Part shown: positions 16,784 through 26,317 of the stretch, piece after piece
How positions within the stretch are numbered: the first letter of the stretch is position 1
How the letters are laid out: every line of letters begins with the position of its first letter
Assembly: GCA_016722525.1 (NCBI GenBank)
Contig: JADKJB010000012.1
Span: forward strand, 118,051 to 182,050
Length of the DNA stretch: 64,000 bases
Direction of reading: 5' to 3'
Source: Bacteroidota bacterium
GTDB lineage: Bacteria; Bacteroidota; Bacteroidia; AKYH767-A; OLB10
Made by a program: the position numbers and the translations under genes
The notes under the pieces: model-generated
Told to the model about the DNA's origin: nothing
Database searches by the model: none
What the model saw: the letters and a program-made list of their open reading frames with translations, nothing else

Positions 16784-18862
16784 TTACCTCACAGTTCCGC
16801 CATTATCTACTGGTCTTGAGGGTGTTACAAAAACCAACTTGCCGTCTTTGTCTTCAGTCATCAAAATCATCCCTTGCGATTCAATCCCTTTTATCTTTCG
16901 GGGTTCCAGATTAGCCAGAATGGTAACTTGTTGTCCGATGATATCTTCCGGTTTGAAATCGGCTGCTATTCCAGAGACAACAGTCCTTCGGTCGATGCCG
17001 GTGTCGATGAGCAATTTGAGAAGTTTGTCGGTTTTGGGAACTCTTTCGGCTTCCAGGATGGTTCCAACGCGGATGTCCATTTTAGTGAAGTCATCGAATG
17101 ACGTGGGTGCTTTCTGAGGTGCGATTGTTGACGCTTGTTCTGCCTTTTCTGCACTTTCTGAATTCTGTGCTTCCACCTTTTTTTCGTTTTTAATATTTTC
17201 CAGACGATTCATCTGAGCCGTGATGGCTTCGTCTTCAATTTTATCAAATAACAATTCAGCTTGTCCTAACTGATGTCCGGTTTTTAAATTGGAACCGGCA
17301 ACCGATTTTCCCCAACCGAGTGTTTCAATATTCAACATCTTTCTCAGTTTGGTGGTTGTATGTGGAAGAAAAGGTTCCATGATAACTGTGAGATGGGCAG
17401 CTACTTCCAATGCAATTTTTAAAACAGTTGCAGTTCTGTTTTCATCTGTTTTTATCAGCTTCCAGGGTTCGTTGTCGGCTAAATATTTATTACCGGCACG
17501 CGCCACATCCATCATTATAGCTAACGCTTCGCGTAAACGATATTTCTCAATGCTATCGCAGATTTGTTTTTGTGATGATTTTAAAAATTCTATCAACTCT
17601 GTATCTGCAGCAGATAGATCATTTGCAGCAGGCACTTTTCCTTCAAAATAATTTCCGGTGAGCACCAGTGTGCGATTGATAAAATTACCAAGTATGGCAA
17701 CCAGTTCGTTGTTGTTACGGGCCTGAAAATCTTTCCAGGTAAAGTCATTGTCCTTTGTTTCTGGTGCCGTTGCAATCAAAGTATAACGCAGCACATCCTG
17801 TTTGCCGGGAAAGTCATTTAGATATTCATGCAGCCATACGGCCCAGTTTCTTGATGTTGAAATTTTATCTCCTTCCAAATTTAAAAATTCGTTGGCCGGA
17901 ACATTTTCAGGAACAATATAATCACCGTGAGCTTTTAAAATGGCCGGGAAAATGATGCAATGGAAAACAATGTTGTCTTTGCCGATGAAATGTATCAGGC
18001 GTGCCTCAGGATTTTTCCAGTAATTTTCCCAGGAATCAGGAAGTAATTCTTTTGTTGCTGAAATATATCCGATGGGTGCATCAAACCAAACGTACAACAC
18101 TTTACCTGTTGAACCCTCAATCGGAACTTTCACACCCCAATCAAGATCACGAGTCATGGCACGGGGCTGCAATCCGTCACCGGTATCCAGCCACGATTTA
18201 CATTGTCCATAGACGTTAGGTTTCCAATCATGCTTATGTCCTTCCAAAATATATTCACGTAACCAGGGTGCATAATCATTCAATGGTAAAAACCAGTGCT
18301 TGGTTTCGCGGAGAACAGGTGAGTTGCCACTTAACTTCGACTTCGGATTAATTAAGTCGGACGGGCTCAACGAACTTCCGCAATTTTCACATTGATCGCC
18401 GTAAGCTTTTTCATTTCCACAATTCGGACAGGTACCTTCTATATAACGGTCTGCGAGGAATTGTTTTGCTTCCTCATCGTAATATTGTTGTGTAACCTGT
18501 TCTGTAAACTTACCTTTCTCGTAAAGAGTTTTAAAAAATTCAGATGCAGTTTCGTGATGAATTTTGTTGGAAGTACGCGAATAAATATCGAAAGAAATTC
18601 CAAAGTCTTCAAAAGACTTTTTCATCATGAGGTGATATTTATCCACAACCTGTTGCGGTGTTATCCCTTCCGCTTTCGCTTTCAGGGTAATGGGAACACC
18701 ATGTTCATCCGATCCGCAAACAAATTTTACATCATCACCTTTTAATCGAAGGTAACGCACATACACGTCCGCCGGAATATAGCATCCCGCAAGGTGACCA
18801 ATATGAACCGGGCCATTGGCATAGGGGAGTGCAGCTGTAACAAGAGTAGGTTTTGAAGCCAT
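16784..18862 (-). CDS. metG: Methionyl-tRNA synthetase
   Basis: The enzyme charges tRNA-Met. The 692-residue protein has the class I HIGH motif in PYANGPVHIGHLAGCYIPAD, a zinc-knuckle CPNCGNEKAYGDQCENCG near residue 145, and the KMSKS-equivalent KISTSRNW. The anticodon-binding helical domain follows. A C-terminal Trbp111-like tRNA-binding domain starts around residue 585 (FTKMDIRVGTILEAERVPKT), joined by an Ala/Glu-rich linker. This is the long dimeric form usual in Bacteroidota. The frame is intact. A TATCTTTG box lies 59 bp upstream of the start. Confidence 0.98.
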   Translation of the reverse strand: MASKPTLVTAALPYANGPVHIGHLAGCYIPADVYVRYLRLKGDDVKFVCGSDEHGVPITLKAKAEGITPQQVVDKYHLMMKKSFEDFGISFDIYSRTSNKIHHETASEFFKTLYEKGKFTEQVTQQYYDEEAKQFLADRYIEGTCPNCGNEKAYGDQCENCGSSLSPSDLINPKSKLSGNSPVLRETKHWFLPLNDYAPWLREYILEGHKHDWKPNVYGQCKSWLDTGDGLQPRAMTRDLDWGVKVPIEGSTGKVLYVWFDAPIGYISATKELLPDSWENYWKNPEARLIHFIGKDNIVFHCIIFPAILKAHGDYIVPENVPANEFLNLEGDKISTSRNWAVWLHEYLNDFPGKQDVLRYTLIATAPETKDNDFTWKDFQARNNNELVAILGNFINRTLVLTGNYFEGKVPAANDLSAADTELIEFLKSSQKQICDSIEKYRLREALAIMMDVARAGNKYLADNEPWKLIKTDENRTATVLKIALEVAAHLTVIMEPFLPHTTTKLRKMLNIETLGWGKSVAGSNLKTGHQLGQAELLFDKIEDEAITAQMNRLENIKNEKKVEAQNSESAEKAEQASTIAPQKAPTSFDDFTKMDIRVGTILEAERVPKTDKLLKLLIDTGIDRRTVVSGIAADFKPEDIIGQQVTILANLEPRKIKGIESQGMILMTEDKDGKLVFVTPSRPVDNGGTVR

Positions 18863-18920
18863 AAATTTGATGGAAAAGCCTTGTCTTTTTCTTCAATCAA
18901 GGCATTTTTAGTAACTTGCG

Positions 18921-18928
18921 CAAAGATA
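18921..18928 (-). promoter_or_regulatory. -7 promoter box for metG
   Basis: On the minus strand the sequence reads TATCTTTG, matching the Bacteroidota TAnnTTTG -7 element, 59 bp before the metG start codon. The neighbouring 18935-19103 stretch holds degenerate GATGTGCC/GTTGATG repeats and no gene. Confidence 0.6.
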
Positions 18929-19103
18929 AGGATAATGTGTTTGATGTGATGATGTGTTGATGAGTTGATGTGCCGATGTGCCGATGTGACGGTACTTAGT
19001 TAACAGACAAGAACGATAAATTCAGCAAATCAACACATTAGCATTAACACATCAGCTCCTGGTCACTGGATACTGGTCACTGCTAACTAAAAAAACTAAA
19101 CAA

Positions 19104-19997
19104 ATGCAAACACCTCCAAGTCTGGTTCCTGGCGATAAAATTGGCATTGTAGCTCCTGCCCGCAAGGTGAGTTTGGAAGAGATACAGCCAGCTATCGATA
19201 TTCTTCATTCGTGGGGATTTGAGGTGGCGAAGGGGATGTATCTTTTTGAGGAGGACCATCAATTTGCGGGTACCGACCAGCAGCGATGGGCCGATTTGCA
19301 AATGATGCTGGATGATCCTTCCATCAAAGCCATTTTGTTTGCCCGTGGTGGTTATGGGTGTATCCGAATCATTGACAAACTCGATTTTCATAAGTTTCAA
19401 AGAGCTCCTAAATGGATAATGGGGTTCAGCGATTTCACCGTTTTGCATTCACATATTAACCATCACTGTAAAGTTGAAACGCTTCATTCGCCAATGGCAT
19501 TCAATTTTCCAAAAACTTCACCTGCAATACTGGATAAAATAAAACTAATTATTACCGGTCATGCTGTCAGTTACGAACTCAGTGCCCATATTTATAATCG
19601 GTTGGGAAAAGTAAGCGGAGAACTCATAGGTGGAAATCTTTCTATCATTTATGCTTTGGCAGGAACGGCATCGGATATGCACACCAAAGGAAAAGTTTTA
19701 TTTCTGGAAGATCTGGACGAGTATCTCTACCATATTGATCGCATGATGATGAACCTGAAAAGGACCGGAAAGTTAAATACTTTGAAAGGGTTGATTGTTG
19801 GAGGAATGACTGAAATGAAAGACAACACCATTCCATATGGTAAAAGTGCTGAGGAAATAATTCTGGATGCAGTAAAAGAATTTGATTATCCGGTTTGTTT
19901 TGGTATGAATGCCGGTCATGTTGCCGATAATAATCCGTTGGTCTTTGGCAGGAAGGTGAAGCTGGTGGTGGCAGCGAAGACAGTATTGAGTTGTTAG
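19104..19997 (+). CDS. ldcA: L,D-carboxypeptidase (peptidase S66)
   Basis: The enzyme releases the terminal D-Ala from murein tetrapeptides during cell-wall recycling. The 297-residue length is normal for S66. Motifs are PGDKIGIVAPARKVS at the N-terminus, FARGGYGCIRIIDKLDF, the nucleophile Ser in MGFSDFTVLH, GGNLSIIYAL, the Glu in LEDLDEYLYHIDRM, and the His in GMNAGHVADN. The Ser-Glu-His triad is therefore complete. It starts with MQTPPSLVPGDKIG at the ATG and stands alone between metG (divergent) and the spermidine-synthase-like gene. Confidence 0.93.
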   Translation: MQTPPSLVPGDKIGIVAPARKVSLEEIQPAIDILHSWGFEVAKGMYLFEEDHQFAGTDQQRWADLQMMLDDPSIKAILFARGGYGCIRIIDKLDFHKFQRAPKWIMGFSDFTVLHSHINHHCKVETLHSPMAFNFPKTSPAILDKIKLIITGHAVSYELSAHIYNRLGKVSGELIGGNLSIIYALAGTASDMHTKGKVLFLEDLDEYLYHIDRMMMNLKRTGKLNTLKGLIVGGMTEMKDNTIPYGKSAEEIILDAVKEFDYPVCFGMNAGHVADNNPLVFGRKVKLVVAAKTVLSC

Positions 19998-20240
19998 AAT
20001 TCCATTAAATAGGAATGCTAATTTGAATTGAATCCAAGATGTTAAATGCAGTATTCAGTTGGATGCTTTGTATATTAAAAATCATAGCAATTAGTACTGA
20101 ACGATTGCATTGGACAGGGTATGTACTCACTTTTTTAGATGGGATTAAAAAATTTCCTACGCATAATTTCATCTACAAGGAAGTGTCAAAATTGCTATAA
20201 TGAAGTGATCACACACATCATTTCTATAATCTTTTTTAAA

Positions 20241-20885
20241 ATGCGAAAAATTCTAAGTTATTTTTACCCAATTACCCAAAAAATTGAAACTGTTCAAAAC
20301 GGTATTGTGGAAATCACTTATTACAATGGCAAAAAAATGCTAAATAGTGCCCATGCCAATTATTCGTACGATTCCTTGCAACGTATCTTAAAATATGGAT
20401 TAACTAAAGTTGATTTAAAGCAAGTAAATGCCATTTTGTTATTAGGGCTTGGTGGCGGAAGTGTTATACAAACTTTGCGTAAAGATTTTAACTATACAAA
20501 AAATATTACTGCAATAGAAATCGATAGTACAATAATTTCAATTGCTGCAACTGAATTTCAAGTTTTTCCAAGTGATAAAATGGAGATAATTCATGCAGAT
20601 GCATTCCAGTATGTAAATTCCACATCCAGAAAATTCGATTTAATTATTGTAGATTTATTCATAGACGATACTGTTCCTGATGCATTTTATTCCCGGCAAT
20701 TCTGGTTTTCGATTGTGAGTTTGATGAATATTAACGGAGCTTTCATTTTCAATGCTGCATTAGCAACAAAAGTGAGCAAAGAATTTCTAGAAATGTTGCA
20801 AACTTTTAGTACTGAGATAACGATTTCATTTTTCGATAACGTTTATGAAACAAATAGCATTATTGTTGGACAAAAGCGGAGTTAA
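20241..20885 (+). CDS. Spermidine-synthase-like methyltransferase-fold protein
   Basis: The ~214-residue protein has a Rossmann fold of the spermidine-synthase type: LLLGLGGGSVIQTLRKDF (nucleotide-binding loop), ITAIEIDSTIISIA (acidic end of beta 2) and IIHADAFQYV, followed by FDLIIVDLFIDDTVPDAFYS. In true spermidine synthases the last segment holds the catalytic Asp; here the DLFIDD version resembles the shorter stand-alone homologues whose substrate is not known. I chose ATG 20241 (MRKILSYFYPIT) because the upstream 34 codons look non-coding. No neighbour suggests polyamine metabolism. Confidence 0.82.
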   Translation: MRKILSYFYPITQKIETVQNGIVEITYYNGKKMLNSAHANYSYDSLQRILKYGLTKVDLKQVNAILLLGLGGGSVIQTLRKDFNYTKNITAIEIDSTIISIAATEFQVFPSDKMEIIHADAFQYVNSTSRKFDLIIVDLFIDDTVPDAFYSRQFWFSIVSLMNINGAFIFNAALATKVSKEFLEMLQTFSTEITISFFDNVYETNSIIVGQKRS

Positions 20886-21446
20886 CACGATTATTAATAA
20901 AATTTATTTTTTAAAAATGACCTTTTAGCATTGTAGTTATTTGTTTATTTTTGTGACCACTTAAGTTGATTATTAGACTTGGTTAATTATTTTTAAGTTG
21001 GTACTTATACCATTTAGCACTAAATTATTTTTAAAGAATTGAGGTGGCAGCTCTGATTTTCTGGTTAACTCGTTTAAATCTCAGTGGATCAAAAATGTAC
21101 TTTCAATTCAATTAACCAAACTAAACGGTTAACAACGCGACAAGAACAATCCAGCAGTTGAATTATCGTTAATGAGCAACACTTTTTAAAATTAGAAATA
21201 AAAAAAATGAAACACTGCAGTCAACTGATTAATATTGTACTATCTTTACCTATTTACCACCAATAAAATTTTCAACCGTTTTTCAAATTCTTAGAAACCA
21301 ATCCAATCCACTTCAATTTTCAACACTTCCCTCGTTGAGCATTTGCGAAATCCTGCTACGCAAGCAGGTTAAGATTGCATTTATCAATTTAAATCTCCGA
21401 AAGCAGGAAGTCTTACCTTGAACTGAATTCAAAACTCATTACTTTT
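20886..21446. other. Gene-free stretch upstream of yraN
   Basis: No supported ORF in 560 bp. The DNA is AT-rich. One small hairpin, CCTGCT-ACGCA-AGCAGG, lies at about 21352-21370. I see no clear promoter box or RNA gene. Confidence 0.4.
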
Positions 21447-21815
21447 ATGGCAGAACACAACGAACTTGTAATCAAAGGCGAAGAAATTGCTTGTCAATTT
21501 TTACGCAAAGCCGGATATTTTATCCTGGATCGTGGCTGGCGATGGCAGCATCTTGAATTGGATATTCTTGCTTTTAAGGACAATACCTTGATTGTAGTGG
21601 AAGTTAAGACGAGGAGCTCTGCAATTTTCGCACAACCCGACGATACCATTTCTAACAAAAAACTGAAACAAGTTTTTGAAGCAGCAGATCGTTATATGGA
21701 AACTAAGAATATTCCATGGGAAGTCAGGTACGATTTAATTACAGTGATTGTTCATGGTGAAACACACTCCATTGAGCATATTGAGGACGCCTTTTATCCA
21801 TTCATGAACATTTAA
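21447..21815 (+). CDS. YraN/UPF0102-family endonuclease-like protein
   Basis: The 122-residue protein matches the UPF0102 family: an N-terminal helix KGEEIACQFLRKAGYFILDR, then the PD-(D/E)xK-like core HLELDILAFKDNTLIVVEVK, with Asp, Glu and Lys in the expected places, followed by TRSS. The family is widespread and often near ribosomal or tRNA genes. Its cellular function is not firmly known. The frame and start (MAEHNELVIKGEE) are clear. It stands 160 bp before the RluB-type gene on the same strand. Confidence 0.9.
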   Translation: MAEHNELVIKGEEIACQFLRKAGYFILDRGWRWQHLELDILAFKDNTLIVVEVKTRSSAIFAQPDDTISNKKLKQVFEAADRYMETKNIPWEVRYDLITVIVHGETHSIEHIEDAFYPFMNI

Positions 21816-21950
21816 GTGAGCTTCTGAACCACCTTGATTTCTGAGGAATTTTGGCACTATTCTAAGCCAGCCCAAAAACCTGAAAGCGTTGCTGTTAGGC
21901 CTTTTCAGAGCTTTTGGCAAATCTTAAAAGGCAAATCCGCTACTTTTTGT

Positions 21951-21958
21951 TACCTTTG
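21951..21958 (+). promoter_or_regulatory. -7 promoter box for the RluB-type gene
   Basis: TACCTTTG matches TAnnTTTG and lies 19 bp before the ATG at 21977, which would give a very short 5' leader. It also decides against the longer ORF start at 21914, because that start would lie upstream of the box. Confidence 0.6.
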
Positions 21959-21976
21959 TGCCTCATAAACAGGAAA

Positions 21977-23631
21977 ATGGCCAGGGAATTCAATTCAGGA
22001 CGACGAGGAAAATCAGCAGGATCTTCAGCAGGAAAAGGTGCAAAAGGTGGCAAATCTAAAAGTGGTTGGGTAAAGCCCGATGGTAGACCGTTGCGACCCA
22101 GAAAAGGTGATTATTTTCCCGATAAGGAAATTGAGGCCAATAAAAAGCCCAAAAGTTACGGTAAGGATTCTTATTCAAAAGGTCGGCCTGATAAACCTGC
22201 TTTTACAGATAGAAAGAAATATTCTGATGACTCAGAAGGAGGTCGTGATCAATCAGCTTTTAAAGAGGATAGAGGTGAAAAAAAGCCTTATGGTGAAAAA
22301 ACTTCACGTTATTCAGATTATAAAAATCGCTCCGATAAACCGTCCTATACCGATAGAAGAAAAGATTCCGATGAGGGAACTTCATCACGCGAAAAATTTA
22401 ATCCTCGCGAAGATCGTGGCGAACGCAAGTTCGAGAAGAAACCTTACGGCCTGAAAATGATCGTGATTCCGGTAACGACAGTCGTGCCGAAAGGCCAACC
22501 TACTCCGATCGCAAAAGTGATGCTCGCGAAGGAGATTCCTCCAACGAAAAGCCTGCATTCCGCGAAGATCGTGGCGAACGCAAGTACGAGAAGAAACCAT
22601 ATGCCGCAAAAAATGATCGGAGTTCCGGTACCGATAGTCGTTCTGAAAGAACTCCTTATTCTGACAGAAGACGAGATTCGGACAGCGCAGGTGCAAGCAG
22701 AGAAAGATCTTCCGGTCGTGAAGAGGATGGAAAAAAGCGGTTCGAAAAAAAGAAGTATCCTTCTAATAAAAGTGCCAAACATATTGATCGTGATAAGTAC
22801 CTCAAAGGCACTGATCGTTCTGAGAAAAAACCATTAGGGAAGGTTCGGAATGATAGAAGTCAACGACCAGCACCACGACCAAAATCAACCACCTCAAGCG
22901 ATAATCCCGGTGAAATGCGATTGAATAGGTTTATCGCCAATGCGGGAATTTGTTCGCGTCGTGAAGCCGATGATCTCATTACTGCCGGAGTGATTTCTGT
23001 TAATGGAGAAATAGTAACTGAACTTGGAACTAAAATTGGTTTGAGCGACTCGGTGAAGTATCACGAACAAACATTGAAGTCAGAAAAACATGTGTATGTC
23101 CTTTTGAATAAGCCCAAAGATTATATTACTACCACCTGATGATCCCGAAGAACGCAAAACTGTGATGAACCTGGTGAAGGATGCAGGCAAAAGAACGTAT
23201 TGTTCCCGTTGGCAGACTCGATCGAAATACTACCGGACTTTTATTGCTTACTAACGATGGTGATTTAACAAAAGATTGACGCACCCAAGCAGCAATATCA
23301 AAAGCTGTACCAGGTGGAGCTCGATAAAAATCTTACTCAGGTGGATATGCTTAAAGCAGCTGAAGGTATTGAACTTGAAGATGGGGTGGTAGGGTTTGAT
23401 GAAATTCAATACGCCTCTCCGGATGATAAAAGTATTATTGGAGTGGAATTGCATTCCGGTAAAAACCGTATCGTTCGTCGAATTTTTGAATCATTAGGTT
23501 ATGAAGTTCGCAAGCTGGATCGGACTACTTTTGCAGGTCTTACAAAAAAAGATCTGCCTCGGGGCAGATGGCGTTTTTTAACAGAGATGGAGTTGAATAT
23601 GCTGCGGATGTTAACCGGGAAGAAAAAGTAA
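21977..23631 (+). CDS. RluB/RsuA-family pseudouridine synthase with long charged N-terminal tail, several frameshifts
   Basis: Residues 1-310 are disordered, rich in Lys, Arg, Ser, Asp and Tyr, with repeats of REDRGERKFEKKPYG and SDRRRDSDS type. An S4 RNA-binding domain follows (MRLNRFIANAGICSRREADD) and then the catalytic domain, whose active-site Asp is in VGRLDRNTTGLLLLTNDGDL. The family isomerises a uridine in rRNA. The frame breaks near 22450, 23137, 23190 and 23273, always with the other frame continuing in register, so I read one gene of about 550 codons. The start is MAREFNSGRRGKSAG, just after a TACCTTTG box. Such tails are common on Bacteroidota RluB. Confidence 0.86.
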
Positions 23632-23757
23632 ATTATTTTTATATCTGGTAGCAATAGAAATTAGTTTTAGTAGAATTGCTATCCTGAAAGTCGCGGACTA
23701 AGAACAAAATTTTTAACGTTGTAGAAATGATTGCTACACGAAATTAATCCGTTGCGG

Positions 23758-23811
23758 GGGCTGAAGCCCTTTGCTTATTTGCAGGCATTATCTCCGCCCT
23801 GAAGGACGGAG
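23758..23811. repeat. REP-like double hairpin, unit 1
   Basis: GGGCTGAAGCCC (23758-23769) and CTCCGCCCTGAAGGACGGAG (23792-23811) are two short hairpins in tandem. Related pairs recur at 23999-24122. Such double hairpins are widespread interspersed repeats in Bacteroidota intergenic DNA. There is no gene between 23632 and 24254. Confidence 0.65.
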
Positions 23812-23825
23812 TTAGTGGGATTGGG

Positions 23826-23900
23826 TTTAGTTAGTAGGTTAGTAGGTTAGTAGGTTAGTGGGTTAGTGGGTTAGTAGGTTAGTAGGATAGTGGGTTAGTG
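23826..23900. repeat. GTTAGTAG/GTTAGTGG tandem repeat
   Basis: About nine degenerate 8-bp units (GTTAGTAG or GTTAGTGG) lie head to tail. A related tract occurs inside the atp operon at 39780-39850. It has the look of a slippage-prone simple repeat. Confidence 0.65.
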
Positions 23901-23998
23901 GGCTGTCGCAGTTATTATATTGGTTTGGCTTAAGATTTTCGCATGTGCGATTGCGTTATTACTGCCTTTTACAATATAAGTGGCAAATGTACTAGTAA

Positions 23999-24122
23999 CT
24001 CCGCCCTGAGGGACGGAGCTAGTGGAACTTGTTATTTTGGGCTAAAGCCCCTTAGTTTGAATTGCATATATACTCCGCCCTGAAGGACAGAGTTATTGGC
24101 ACTTGGTATTTGGGCTGCAGCC
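23999..24122. repeat. REP-like double hairpin, units 2 and 3
   Basis: The order is CTCCGCCCTGAGGGACGGAG (23999-24018), GGGCTAAAGCCC (24039-24050), CTCCGCCCTGAAGGACAGAG (24073-24092) and GGGCTGCAGCC (24112-24122). Base changes in the loop and in some stem positions show that these are separate, ageing copies of the unit at 23758-23811. Confidence 0.6.
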
Positions 24123-24254
24123 AAGGTTTTGTTGTGTATCTTAACCAGGGCTTGTAGAGAGGAGTTAGGGGGAAGTTATCCTTTTTTATGCACGGAGCAG
24201 GTTAAAAAAATTCTAATAAATTTATCCGGTGGCAAATAATTCAATTGATTCACC

Positions 24255-26192
24255 TCATTTTAGTACCACGATACTCAAGTATTCAGAAAGCTCCGATTTT
24301 AATTTATCGAGTTGTATTTGATTCTTAAGTAACTCGTCGATATTGTCATCGGGGCCAGCTTTTTTTATTTCATCTCGATTTTGCAGGATGCGTTTGGTGA
24401 CTACTTTTATTTTAAAAGAATAAATCGCACTCATAGCAGCATGTTTGAGTCGATTAACTTCTTCCTTAACAGCAACACCTCTATCACTCCACTGCGCAAG
24501 TGAGTATTTGGAGGTTAAAAAATCGGCTGTGACTTTGCGGATTTCTTCATCGGCATGATTTACGAAATACGACTGCTGGTAATCCATTTCGCTATGTACC
24601 ATTTTTGTGAACTCTTCAAATATTTTATTGTACACCACGTTTTCAAACTGAAGCTTATCTGTTCCAAATTCTTGAATGATAAATGATTTCATTTTTTCGG
24701 TGAATGTTTGCGGTTCGCGACCCTCTTTAGTATCAATAAAATAAATATCATCTTCGCCATAAAGCAAAAGTAAACGGATGATCTCTGCTTCCTGGAATTC
24801 TGATTCATGTTCGATCACCGATTGCTCATCAGGAACAATTAAATCGGTCATTAATTCATCGGTATCCGGCTCGTAATGTTGTTTTGAAAATGACTTACGA
24901 ATAATTTTATTCAGCTCGGCAATCAAAACATTTTCATTTATCTCCATCAACACGGAACACTCTTTAGTGTATGTTGATCTGATAATAGGGTCGGGTATTT
25001 TAGCTATCGTTTCAACAATGTCACGGATCAATCCTGCGCGACGGACCGGATCATTGGCGACATCTTTTAACAGCAACGATGTTTTGAAACGGATAAAATC
25101 ATGTGCATGTTCACTGATATAAGCGGCTACTTCATAGCTGTTGTGTTTTCTTGCGAATGAATCAGGGTCATCACCATCAGGAAACAAAACCACTTTAACA
25201 TTAAGTCCCTCTTCGAGAATCAGGTCGATTCCTCGCAGTGAAGCTTTTATACCTGCCGGATCACCATCGTAAAGTACAGTAATATTTTTAGTATAGCGAC
25301 CAATTAAACGTATCTGCTCAATCGTTAGTGAAGTTCCTGAAGAGGCCACCACATTTTCGATTCCTACCTGATGCAAGGCAATCACATCGGTGTAACCTTC
25401 AACAAGGAGGCAATCATCTTTGGCAATAATCGATTTTTTTGCAAAAAAGATTCCGTAAAGAATTTTACTCTTATTATAAATCTCAGTTTCAGGAGAATTT
25501 AAGTATTTGGCTGCCTTTGGATCTGTTTTTAAAATACGTGCCCCAAAGCCTATCACTTTTCCGGTAATATTGTGAATTGGAAACATTACCCTTCCACGAA
25601 AACGATCAAACATTTTGTCTTCATTCGCAATGGAAAGCCCGGCTTTAATAAGGTTCTCTTTTTGGAATCCATTTTCGATAGCATTATCGGTCAAAGCGCG
25701 CCAGGAATCAGGTGAGTAGCCTAATTGAAATTTATCAATCATTGCTTCAGTAAATTCCCGTTCATGAAAATAGGAAAGCCCTATCGATTTGCCTTCGTCG
25801 GTCTCATGCAGCTGTTTTATAAAAAATTTTTTAGCAAATTCAGACACCACTAATAGACTTTCCCGTTGCAACTGTTCCTGACTAAATTCAGGTGATTGCT
25901 CGTCTTCCTCAATAGTTATGTTGTATTTCTGAGCAAGGTAACGCAATGCTTCAGGATAACTGTAATGCTCATGCTCCATAATAAAATTGATGGAGTTTCC
26001 AGCTTTTCCGCAGCCAAAACATTTAAAAATACCTCTGGACGGAGACACATTAAACGAAGGGGTTTTTTCATTGTGAAAGGGGCAAAGTCCCAACAGGCCT
26101 GATCCCCGGCGCTTCAACTGCACAAAGTCACCCACCACTTCCTCAATTCGGGCAGAGTCAACAATAACGTCTATGGTTTCTTTTTTAATCAA
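24255..26192 (-). CDS. dnaG: DNA primase
   Basis: DnaG makes the RNA primers for replication. The 645-residue protein begins with a zinc-binding domain (CPFHNEKTPSFNVSPSRGIF with CFGCG, a CHC2-type finger), followed by the RNA-polymerase domain and the TOPRIM motif (LLVEGYTDVIALHQVGIENV and VLYDGDPAGIKASLRGIDL). The C-terminal 200 residues form the helicase-interaction region. The frame is intact and the length is usual. It starts at MIKKETIDVIVDSARIEEVV. It is monocistronic here, 125 bp from the hydrolase-like gene upstream. Confidence 0.97.
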   Translation of the reverse strand: MIKKETIDVIVDSARIEEVVGDFVQLKRRGSGLLGLCPFHNEKTPSFNVSPSRGIFKCFGCGKAGNSINFIMEHEHYSYPEALRYLAQKYNITIEEDEQSPEFSQEQLQRESLLVVSEFAKKFFIKQLHETDEGKSIGLSYFHEREFTEAMIDKFQLGYSPDSWRALTDNAIENGFQKENLIKAGLSIANEDKMFDRFRGRVMFPIHNITGKVIGFGARILKTDPKAAKYLNSPETEIYNKSKILYGIFFAKKSIIAKDDCLLVEGYTDVIALHQVGIENVVASSGTSLTIEQIRLIGRYTKNITVLYDGDPAGIKASLRGIDLILEEGLNVKVVLFPDGDDPDSFARKHNSYEVAAYISEHAHDFIRFKTSLLLKDVANDPVRRAGLIRDIVETIAKIPDPIIRSTYTKECSVLMEINENVLIAELNKIIRKSFSKQHYEPDTDELMTDLIVPDEQSVIEHESEFQEAEIIRLLLLYGEDDIYFIDTKEGREPQTFTEKMKSFIIQEFGTDKLQFENVVYNKIFEEFTKMVHSEMDYQQSYFVNHADEEIRKVTADFLTSKYSLAQWSDRGVAVKEEVNRLKHAAMSAIYSFKIKVVTKRILQNRDEIKKAGPDDNIDELLKNQIQLDKLKSELSEYLSIVVLK

Positions 26193-26317
26193 TTTTTAAC
26201 AGATCTAGAATAGTTTCTTGCGGTCAGCAGTGAGGAAATGCTATTTTTTGGGTGTAATCAGGGGCTTTGAATTTAGCATACAAATGCACGCAACGAATTC
26301 CAAAATTACAAAAAATC

